A stretch of 64,000 bases of DNA from Nelumbo lutea (taxonomy: Eukaryota; Streptophyta; Magnoliopsida; Proteales; Nelumbonaceae): assembly GCA_022828595.1 (NCBI GenBank), contig JAKGHH010000001.1:135861017-135925016 (forward strand). Direction: 5' to 3'. This document shows, piece by piece, positions 1 to 9,322 of the stretch; the stretch's first letter is position 1, and each line of letters opens with the position of its first letter. The position numbers and the translations under genes were made by a program. The notes below the pieces were generated by a model. That model was not told the origin of the DNA and searched no databases. It worked only from the letters and a program-made list of their open reading frames with translations.

Positions 1-380
1 GTGGCAGAGTCTAAAACGTTCAACCCGGCTTGTTGAATAGGCAACCAGAAACCTGGAGGCAAAGATTTAAAATTTAAGATAATGTGTGTGTCAAAGAGAT
101 AAGTTTTTTTATTGCATTTATAAATTATAAATAATAAAATTTAAGATATGTAATGCATTGATTTTAAATTTGATCGTACGTACAGAAAGCTTTAATTTAA
201 TCTATTAATAAAATAATTATTTTAATATGTTTTTTATTTATTTTTACTATAATGTAATTGATAAGGGCAGATTTAGCCCTCCACTAACATCATGACACAT
301 GGCATATCAGAACAGTTGGACTACATCCTAGCATCACCTAGGCGACAACTTGCCTTAGCCAAAATGGGGTCCCAGCTGAT

Positions 381-608
381 GACCTGCCTCTGCCGCCAAC
401 CTGGTGACCTACTTCTACTGCTGACCTGACGACCTACTTCTACCGCCAGCCTATAGACCTGCCTTTGCTGCCGACCTGGCGATCTACGTCTATCACTGAC
501 CTGGTGACCTACCTCTGTCATCGACTTGGCGACCTGGCGACTTGCCTTTGTCGCCGACCTAGCAACCTGGCGATCTGCCTTTGTCGCCAACTTGATGACC
601 TACCTTTC
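381..608 (+). repeat. 25-bp tandem array (GACCTRCCTCTGCCGCC-like)
   Basis: About eight copies of a 25-bp unit, e.g. GACCTGCCTCTGCCGCC followed by AACCTGGT. Extra 8-bp partial units (GACCTGGC) break the register twice. Degenerate units of the same type occur in the element interior at about 2055-2215. The period is not a multiple of three, so the long open frames are a compositional effect. Confidence 0.85.
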
Positions 609-980
609 TAGAAGCTTGCTAGTTGTCTCCGAACCTTTCAGGATCACACCACGTAATCGTAGGCCTTATCGTCATCCTGCCCGAATCGGAGGGAAACGGT
701 AAGCCTTATTAACTGGCACGTTATCCTCCTTCCAAAGCGAAACAAACCTCTACGTCATGGGTCAAGGATTTCGAGAGTGTTTCACAAGACCCGTGGCAGC
801 CCAACTATATAAGGCATTAGCCCTTAAGACCTAGGTAGATGCGCAATTTTTAGTTCCCGCAGCTCTCCAACTCTCTCACATTTAGCTATCTTAAAATCTC
901 TAATTCGCTAATTTAAGCATCGGAGTGCCCACCTTAGGTAAAGCAACCCAGGCACTCTGACACTATTTCCTTGCAGGCCA

Positions 981-1620
981 CATTAGAGCCACCTCTCCAG
1001 CTTGTCACGATTCAGCTAGGCATCAGAGCCACCTCTCTAGCTCGTCACCATTCAACTAGGTATAAGAGACACCTCTCCAGCTCATCACCATTCAGCTAGG
1101 CATCAGAGCCACCTCTCCAGCTCGCCACCATTCAGCTAGGCATCAGAGCCACCTCTCTAGCTCGTCACCATTTAGCTAGGCATCAGAGCCACCTATCCAG
1201 CTCGTCACCACTCAATTAGGCATCAGAGCCACCTCTCCAGCACATCACCATTCAGCTAGGCATCAGAACCACCTCTCGAGCTCATCACCACCCAGTTAGG
1301 CATCAAAGCCACCTCTCCAGCTTGTCACCATTCATCTATGCATCAAAACCACCTCTCCAGTTTGTCACCATTTATCTAGGCATCAAAGCCACATCTCCAA
1401 CTCGTCACCACTTAATTAGGCATCAAAGCCACATCTCCAGCTCATCACCGCTCAGTTAGGCATCAGAGCCACCTCTCCAGCTCGTCACCATTTAGCTAGG
1501 CATCAGAGCCACCTCTCTAGCTTGTCACCATTTAGCTAGGCGTCCAAGCCACCTTCCAGGTAGGAACCATTCAGCTAGGTGTCCAAGCCACCTTCCAGGT
1601 AAGGATTATTCAGTCAGGCA
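981..1620 (+). repeat. 40-bp tandem array in 5' LTR (14 full plus 2 degenerate copies)
   Basis: Copies begin every 40 bases at 981, 1021, 1061 and so on to 1501. Each holds CATCAGAGCCACCTCTCCAG followed by CTCGTCACCATTCAGCTAGG with scattered substitutions. Two shorter variants follow (CGTCCAAGCCACCTTCCAGG). Confidence 0.92.
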
Positions 1621-2774
1621 TCTGAGTCATTAGCCAACTGAGAGCTGCCAAAATGCGCATCATCAATTGGTGTCGTCTATTGGAAACGCTACAAAAGGCT
1701 ATGTCCTCACTCGATTCTCTAATCCTCAAGTAATAACATCTTCAAGCAACAACAATAGCGCCTGATCGAAAGAACCTAGGGGGGCAGGAACAAAATGATT
1801 ATCCCAAACGAGTTCTCGCAGTCTTGCTTGGACAAAATCTCCCTAACTATGAGGCCACCCCCATATGTCGAGCTCTATGTGCTCTCTGCGAGAGTTGGCG
1901 GCCAATAGAATGTGAGGCCACCCCCTAAGTCAAGCCCTCCATGCTTTATGTGGGAGTTGATGGCCAGTTGGTTGTGGAGTCGCCCTTGCAGGCTGGTCTT
2001 GCCAAGGTGCTTGTAGGTTGAGGTGGTAAGAGCAAAACTAGACCGTCAAAATTCCGACGACCTGACGACCTGGAGACCTGCCTCCAAACTGGCGACCTAG
2101 AGACCTGCCTCCGAACTGGTGACCTGCTTCCGCTGACCTGGCAACCTACTTCCACCGACCTAGCAATTTGCCTATGCCTCCGAGATGGTGACCTACCTCC
2201 GCCGACCTGGCGACACACATAATCAGCCCGGATGAGCCTTGTCAACAGTGTTCACGAGGTCGCCCCTACAGGTCGAGCCCTCCGTGGTTCTTGTAGGAGT
2301 CGGCAGCCAACGAACTGTAGTCACCCTTGTGGGTTGAGCCTTTCAAAGTTTCCATGCGAGCTGGCAACCTGCAGTTAGTAAAGTTGCCCCCGTAGGTTGA
2401 GCTCCTTGTGGATTGTCATAGGAGTAGACAACTAGCACCTTAGAGGACTGACACAGTGTAGCCGTGATACTGACCCGCTACTTAAAATTCTAACATCGAT
2501 GCACATATGACAAGGGGAAGTCAAACCGCTTTCAACATCAAGGACCCCTAAGCCGACCTCGAAATATGTTGGTAATAGACCAAAGGACCTCCGATGAAGC
2601 ACGAATCTACTCCATTCGTTGAGCTGATCTCAGCTCAGGAGTGGGGGGCAATTGATGAGGGTAGATTTGGCCCTCCACTGACATCATGACACATGTCATA
2701 TCAGAATAGATGGACTACATCCCACCATCACCTAGGCGACAACTTGCCTTAGCCAAAATGGGGTCCCAACTGGC

Positions 2775-3195
2775 GACCTGCCTCTGCCGCCAACCTAGTG
2801 ACCTACTTATGTCTCTGACCTAGAGACCTACCTTGGCCGTCGACCTGGCATCTACTTCTATCGCCGACCTGATGACCTACCTCTTCCACCGACGTGGCGA
2901 CCTAGCAACCTGCCTCTGTCACCGACCCGGTGACCTACTTCTACTGCCTACCTGGCAACCTACATTTATTGCTGACCTGGCGGCCTACTTCTTCTGTCAA
3001 CCTAGAGACCTACCTCTGTCGGTGACCTAGTGATCTACTTTTATCGCCGACTTGGCGACCTGCCTCTATCGCCGACCTGGCGATCTTCTATCGCCAACCT
3101 GGCGACCTACCTCTGCCGCCGACCTGGCAATCTACCTCTATCGCCAACTTGGCGACTTGGCAATCTGCCTCTGTCACCAACCTGACGACCTACGT
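2775..3195 (+). repeat. 25-bp tandem array in 3' LTR
   Basis: About 16 units of the GACCTRCCTCTGYCGCC type with occasional 8-bp partial units. It is longer than the matching array at 381-608. Confidence 0.85.
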
Positions 3196-3571
3196 TTCTA
3201 GAAGTTTTCTAGTTGTCTCTGAACCTTTCGGGATCATGTCGTGTAACAGTAGGCCTTATCCTCATCCCGACCAAATCAGAGGAAAATGGTAAGCCTCATT
3301 AACTGGCATGTTATCCTCCTTCCAAAGCGGAATGGACCTCTACATCGTGGGCCGAGGATTCTGGGAGCATTTTGCGAGACCCACGGTAGCCCAACTATAT
3401 GAGGGCATCAGCCCCTAAGACCTAGGTAGATGCACAATTTTTAGTTCTAGTAGCTCTTCGGTTCTCTCACATTTAGCTATCTTAAAATCTCTGATTCGCT
3501 AACTTAAGCAACAGAATGCCCACCTAGGGTAAAGCAACCCAGGCACTCTGACACTACTTCCTTGCAAGTCA

Positions 3572-4011
3572 CATTAGAGCCACCTCTCCAGCTCATCACC
3601 ATTCAGCTAGGCATTAGAGCCACCTCTCCAACTCGTCACCATTCAGTTAGGCATCAGAGCCACCTCTCCAACTCATCACTACTTAGTTAGGCATCAAAGC
3701 CACCTCTCCAGCTCGTCACCATTCAGTTAGGTATCAGAGCCACTTCTCCAGCTCGTCACCACTCAGTTAAGCATCAAAGCCACCTCTCCAGCTCGTCACC
3801 ATTCAGCTAGGCATTAGAGCCACATCTCCATCTCGTCACCACCCAATTAGGCATCAAAGTCACCTCTCCAGCTCGTCACCATTCAGCTATGCATCAGAGT
3901 CACCTCTCCAGATTATCACCATTTAGATAGGCATGAGAGCCACCTATCAAATTTGTCACCATTTAGCTAAGCGTCCAAGCCACCTTCCAGGTAGGGATTA
4001 TTCAGCCAACA
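3572..4011 (+). repeat. 40-bp tandem array in 3' LTR (10 full plus 1 degenerate copy)
   Basis: Copies start at 3572 and every 40 bases to 3932, then a shortened copy at 3972. It is the same unit as 981-1620. Confidence 0.9.
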
Positions 4012-4061
4012 TCTGAATTGCTAGCCAACCGGGAGTTTCCAAAATGAACATCATCAGTAAT

Positions 4062-4644
4062 GATTGGGAAGATTCAATACAAAAAAAAATTATGAAGATG
4101 ATACCGCCAATTGATTTAAATTTATTAATAAAATATATGTTATTTGAATTAGTTAACTTTTTTATTGTGAAATGAGTGCATAAAAGTTATAGAGGTGTAT
4201 ATACTCTATACTGAGTTTTTGTTATTAACCCCTCAAATTCGAACGTCATGGAATATTCGATAAAATAATCAAATTTCAGTTCAGTTTATACATTTCAATA
4301 TCCGTCGGATATTTAATTGAATTTGAACCTCAGAATTAAATCCGAATTTGAATCTTGATTATTGAAACAATAGCCCCTGCAGTATGGATTTGCAAACTTG
4401 CGGGAATAACAGCACATTGGGATTGTTTGCTTTTCGATAGATGGAGGGGCGGGGAGTTTCAATGGGATTGTGGTTCACGTATGTTTCCTTTTCCCTTGGT
4501 ATTTACCAGATCAAGTGATACCAATCTTCCAGCCTTGCAAATGAATAATTTTTATTTTTCCACTGAAGATAAAGTTGATAAAATGTAATGAAACAAATTT
4601 GCCCTTTTTAATAACGACATTTTATGGACAAAGGGTCATTGTTT
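4062..4644. other. Intergenic, AT-rich, no gene recognised
   Basis: Only a 77-codon open frame at 4355-4588 is present, with no family resemblance that I recognise. Nothing else is seen. Confidence 0.5.
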
Positions 4645-4809
4645 TAGGGGTGAAATGGATTGGATCATGATCCCATCTTATTTGGTTGAATTTGGATCAG
4701 TTCTGGTCGGATTTTCGGATTGGATTCAGAATGTTCCCTATCTGATTCGATGTGTTCTATATTTATAAATATAAAACATATATAATACATATATATATAT
4801 ATATAATAC

Positions 4810-4870
<61 letters not shown>

Positions 4871-5211
4871 ATTTATTTATAAATATATTATTTATATTAT
4901 ATTTTTATAAATTTGTTATATTATTTATTTATTTGATTATAAAAACATGTATATATATGATGAAAATAATTAAAAATACTTGTATTTTTTGTTTTTTCTT
5001 TATTTAAATTAGTATATTTTATTTTTTATTTTAATAATTTATTAATTTTTAAAGAAAACAAGTCGGATCAAATCTGATCCGAAGATCCGATATGATTCGA
5101 ATTTAGATCGACTCCTATCAAATCTGATCAGATCGGATGTGACATGAACAATGTCGGGTCGGGTTCGGATATACCCTTATTTGAATCCGATCTTATCCAT
5201 TTACATCCCTA
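4645..5211. mobile_element. hAT-type MITE (TSD CATTGTTT)
   Basis: The left end is TAGGGGTGAAATGGA and the right end TCCATTTACATCCCTA. A perfect 8-bp target duplication CATTGTTT lies at 4637-4644 and 5212-5219. Eight-base duplications and TAGGGGTG ends are typical of hAT elements. The interior is non-coding, full of GATCCGA/TCGGAT motifs, and holds the (AT)n(TG)n microsatellite. Confidence 0.85.
4782..4866. repeat. (AT)n(TG)n compound microsatellite
   Basis: Alternating AT runs are followed by about 18 TG dinucleotides, inside the hAT MITE. Confidence 0.95.
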
Positions 5212-5447
5212 CATTGTTTAACCTAATTAGGAAACACTTTTTGTCAAATTAAAGAAGACCAGAAAATACTAACCTTTTTTCATTTTTTTCGTAAGAGGAA
5301 ACACTTACCGTAAATATATATATATATATATTAAAACACAATTGTCTAGAAATTTTCTCCTTTTTGTCAATTTTTAATTTTTTATTACATGTCATTTTTG
5401 AAACAACCAATGAAATGCTCTCCTTCACCATAAAAATTATCTAAAAT

Positions 5448-6542
5448 GAGTTTGTGTTCTGTGAACCGGTGGATTCATTGCGTGAACCCACCAATCTTAA
5501 TTGACCATGTCGTCCAGGCCCAAAACTCTTAAGGTTAACGCGTCTTTCGCCATTAGCATGCGCTAACCGGTTGAACCAATCACAAAAGGACAAAATATAA
5601 TTCAAAAACACCCAACCCGCCATTCTCCTTCCCATTTTGTTTGGTTTTAGTTGCTTTACCTCATCTAGTTCAAATGCATTATCTAGATCCCTATTCTTCC
5701 TTGATACAAAATTATCATCCTGGTCTCCAGTATCTCCATTTGTTTTTTCATCATACTCAGAGTCTGTTCATTTCCTCTTTAACTCTTATCTCTTAAGAAG
5801 AATCTTTGACCACCCAAAAAATTAGAGACGATTCAGTCGAATTTATAAGTGGAAAATTATCAGACTTCATGATTTTAGGAAGAGAATTTCCACTTGGAAA
5901 GATGGTTTTTCCAAGTTTTATAACCTTGTTATTAGGAGATAAATACAAAAGAGCATTTGAATATAGAATCATCAATGACTGAAACAACAAGATATAATAA
6001 TAGCTGCAAACCCCATGACAAAAGCAATCTCCTGGGCTTGAACTGAGATTGCTTTTCAAATTGAACCTAACAGTCCATAACATTAAGAATAGAACTAACT
6101 GCATGCCCAAGGAGCACTGATCCGCTTGGGAGTTCAGACTTCTACTATCTCATGCAATTCTGGAGATTTGACAAGAGAACTAAAAGTCAATCAAGACCAT
6201 ATAAAAAAAAAAAAAAAAAGGAGATGACAGATTTACATTAGTCAATCAAGAAATACACCTAATAAAACCAAACTCCAGCAATTCAAGCAACGATTTCAAC
6301 CGTTCGGTGGAGGAAAAGCAACGAAAACCAGACAAAATGGGAAAGATAATGAAGTAGGAATGCGGGCTGGGTGATTTTGAATTATATTTTGTCCTTTTGT
6401 GACCGGTTCAACCGGCTAGTGCATGCTAACGGTGAAAGACGCGTTAGCTTTAAGAGTTTTGGGCCTGGACGACGTGGTGGATTCAGATTGGCGAGTTCAC
6501 GTCCGCGTCCAATGAACCCACCAGTACACAGAACGCAGATTC
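5448..6542. mobile_element. Mutator-like element with about 190-bp terminal inverted repeats
   Basis: The left arm (about 5448-5640) and right arm (about 6345-6542) are long inverted repeats. Both contain TTCTGTG next to the end, the GAACCGGT/GACCGGTT region and GGCCTGGACGAC. The flanking 9-bp sequences ATCTAAAAT (5439-5447) and ATCCAAAAT (6543-6551) match at 8 of 9 positions. Long TIRs with a 9-bp duplication indicate a MULE. No transposase is seen. The interior (5650-6340) contains a minus-strand open frame of 105 codons (5793-6110) that I cannot assign; it may be captured host sequence. Confidence 0.82.
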
Positions 6543-6551
6543 ATCCAAAAT

Positions 6552-7945
6552 CTTTCTCTCTCTATCCTACACCTTTCTTAATAACCTAAATAATATCCTC
6601 TTCTAAATTTTTTACTAAATTACTTTCTTCATTTTTTTTCTAAATTATTTCTAATTTTTATTTATTTCTTTCTTATTTATCCTCTCCCCCATTTTTTATC
6701 TATATTTATTTAAAGAAAGTTTGAATTAAAAAATTTAAAATATTTAAGTATTCCAACAAAATTATATAATAATTTTAAAATATTTATTAAAAACACAAAA
6801 ATAATTATAATAGGTTTAATAATATTCATATTATTAATAATTTTATATTTTTACAAAATTCATCATGAAATTATGTACTAACATTATAAATAAAGATTTT
6901 CCAGATTATTCAATTTAAATGTTATTAAAATAATAAAAAATTAACATTAAAAATCAAAATATTATTTAAATATTTTAATAATTAAATATCTTAAATATCA
7001 AAATTCTAAAATAGCTAAATAATTATATAACAAAGTAATTAATGTTATGTAATAACTTTAAAATAACATAAATTTTTAAAAACTTTATATTTTATTTGAA
7101 TATTTAAATAAATAAGTATTTTAAATAATGAAATATTTAACACAATTAGATTTTAAATAGTTAAAATAACAAAATCATATAATAAATTCAAAAAAATTCT
7201 TAAAGGTAGAACAATAATTATAACATAATATTCAAATTAATAATAATTTAATATTTTATAAAATTAATAACAAAATTATGTAATAATAGTATAAATTATA
7301 ATCTTGTGGATTATTAAATACTAAATAATTAATATTTTAAATTTTAAATAAGGATATTATTTAAATAACTATATAATATTGTAAATAACTAATTTCACTT
7401 ATATCAATTAATAATTATAGAAAAGACCTTTCAAAAACTTAATATTTATTGATAATAATTTGAGAATCTTAATCTATATTTATCTACACTATAACTAATA
7501 TTTATTGTATTTTTTGTAATTATTTATTATGTTTTTTGATAAATATATTGTCAATAATTAAGTATAAGTTTATTTTTGTTTTGTTATTTAATAGAAAATT
7601 TTCAATAACTATTGGAAATTAAACTACTGTTATTTAACTTTTTAAATTTAATTTATTGTACTTAATGTACTTATTGTATTTTTGTTATAATTTATTGATT
7701 AATATTTATTAGAGATTAAACTATTATTTGAGATTACACTATTTCTTGACTAATTTAATATATTTATTAGTATTTATTATATTTTTGTAATTATTGTATT
7801 TATTACATTTTTATTAGTTATTTATTGAATTTTCATTATCAATATATTCTCAATAATTGTGTATTTTTTCTATAAATTTTCAATAATTATTAGATATTAA
7901 ACTATTGTTATTTATTAGAGATTAGACTATTAATTTAAATGAACT
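6552..7945. other. Very AT-rich intergenic tract
   Basis: There is no gene and no clear element. The sequence consists of degenerate AATATTTAAATAATT-like runs. Confidence 0.6.
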
Positions 7946-8458
7946 TAAGAGTGTTCATGGGTTAGTTCGACTCGGTTATAGGTTGTTTGGCCAACCAAAT
8001 TGACTTGGTCAGGTTGGGTAATTGGTCACCTGAAACCAACCGACCATTAGTGAAAATTGGCCAACTCGGTTTGTATCAGTTTAAGTCAATTTTTAGTTTG
8101 GTTGGTCAGTTCAAAAGATTTAAACTAAAAGAATTAAATTTAAATTAAAAAATATATAATGGCATTATTAAAAAATAAATTTAAATTTTAAAATTATGAT
8201 ATATAATATTTTAGACTAATAAATATGAGAATTTTCCTACTTTCCATATTAAAATATAAAATTTTAATATATATATATATATATATGGTCATGTCGTTTG
8301 ATTTCTGGTCAATTACAAATGGCCAAAGTGAAACAAATCCAACCTAGTGAGGTTAGAAAATTGTTGAAGCAAATCTGACTGGAAATTCTAGAAAACTGAC
8401 TAACTTGGATCGAGTTGGTCGGATTGGTTAGTTTCATTAGTTTGATGAACAACCCTTA
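7946..8458. mobile_element. Degenerate hAT-like MITE
   Basis: The ends TAAGAGTGTTCATGGG and TGATGAACAACCCTTA form an imperfect inverted repeat like that of the other TAGGGGTG elements in this window. The interior has GGTTGGTC/GACCAACC repeats. No convincing 8-bp duplication survives. Confidence 0.55.
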
Positions 8459-9111
8459 TTGAAATTAATTATTGTTATTTTTGTATTGTAAAAAAATTAT
8501 TAAGAGTAATATATAAAATATAAATAAGTATTAATTATTTAAAAAGTTAAAAATATTAAATAATTATATACTCTTGTGTGTTTCTATTATTTAGCTTTCA
8601 CTTAACAAATCATGTACATCGCACTGGTCCCCGCTAGCAGTTTCTTGAAAATTGAATGAGGCCTTGGTCTCATAGGGTGGGAATTGCAAGTTATCCTGGA
8701 ATCTCACTACTCTGGCCTTGCAGTAAGGATTTATGAATTTTGTCATTCCTGGTTTAATAGGAGCTGACCTAATTTTGTGATTTCTCATATAAATAAATAG
8801 AGAGAGAGAGAGAGGAAGCTTGAGTGTAACGAGAGTAAGGGTTTGGTGAAAGAGGTTGTGAATATTTAATCTCTATTGTTTTATAGTGGATTTCTTCTCT
8901 TACCAATCGGATTCTCAGGTTGTATCTACTTTAAATGGAAATTTTGAAAATTTACTTTGGTCATGAAGGTGTATTGTGAATAATACAGTCTATATTTTCC
9001 TCATACTAGTAGTAGATGAGTAAACAAAGCAAGTGGCTCAAAAAGGAATTTGGATTTTGTCCTCACAAAACCATTCTCACACCTTTCTCATAGCCTTTTC
9101 AGTCGTGCATT
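8459..9111. other. Intergenic; unassigned 65-codon minus-strand frame at 8591-8788
   Basis: The frame reads on the minus strand with mixed, protein-like composition (for example PGMTKFINPYCKARVVRFQD) and ends in a stop. I do not recognise the family, and no neighbouring exon could be joined with confidence. It may be a gene fragment. A short (GA)n run follows at about 8802-8812. Confidence 0.3.
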
Positions 9112-9116
9112 GAAAC

Positions 9117-9260
9117 TATTGGAATTCATTAACCAGCTAGGACAATTAGTTAGAGACTAACTTAAGTGCAAACTTTCTAGAATTCAAACACATGTAACTA
9201 TATATATTATACATTTCATGAATGAAAAGCAATTATTTTCTTTCCCGCTCCACTCCGTAA
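9117..9260 (+). repeat. 5' LTR of copia element
   Basis: It is about 144 bp. The expected TG start has become TA (TATTGGAATTC). It is similar along its whole length to 13382-13526, including GAACTTTCTAGAATTCAAA-like and CATTTCATGAATGAAAAGCA blocks. Confidence 0.85.
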
Positions 9261-9322
9261 TGGTATTAGAGGCACAAACTCTAAAAACCTGAATTTCTTT
9301 CAAGATCTCTTAAATCTCGTCA

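Larger units (their letters stand above)
259..1665 (+). repeat. 5' LTR with two internal tandem arrays
   Basis: The LTR is 1407 bp. It contains a 25-bp tandem array at about 381-608, a TATA box (TATATAA, 806-812), a GAGTGCC...GGCACTC stem at about 924-957, and 14 exact-register copies of a 40-bp unit from 981 to 1540, followed by two degenerate copies to about 1620. The TATA box should set the start of the R region, so the 40-bp array would be transcribed at the 5' end of the element RNA. Confidence 0.88.
259..4056 (+). mobile_element. Complete non-autonomous LTR retrotransposon with short non-coding interior
   Basis: Two LTRs (259-1665 and 2653-4056) start with TG, end with CA and are flanked by a perfect 5-bp target duplication GTAAT (254-258 and 4057-4061). 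The interior (1666-2652) is under 1 kb and shows no gag or pol, so the element must depend on proteins of another element. Just after the 5' LTR, 1666-1690 resembles the TTGGCGCCGTCTGTGGG-type start of plant Ty3/gypsy interiors. A G-rich polypurine tract (about 2637-2650) precedes the 3' LTR. The PPT/LTR junction GGGGGGCAATTGATGAGG is almost the same as that of the gypsy LTR near 63148, which ties it to that lineage. The minus-strand open frames here are translations of tandem repeats, not genes. Confidence 0.9.
2653..4056 (+). repeat. 3' LTR with different array copy numbers
   Basis: The LTR is 1404 bp and starts TGATGAGGG after the purine tract. The 25-bp array (about 2775-3195) is nearly twice as long as in the 5' LTR. 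The 40-bp array (from 3572) has only ten full copies plus one degenerate copy, against fourteen plus two. The TATA motif is changed to CTATATGAGG near 3395. Confidence 0.88.

Noticed and set aside
321..590. Minus-strand open frame in the first LTR, and similar frames at 1946-2245 and 2833-3030
   Set aside because: They are translations of the 25-bp tandem repeat (RQV-type repeats) whose period is not a multiple of three and which lies in non-coding LTR or interior.
981..1620. Regular 40-bp direct repeats resembling a CRISPR array
   Set aside because: There are no unique spacers; the whole 40 bp repeats in tandem inside an LTR of a plant retrotransposon.
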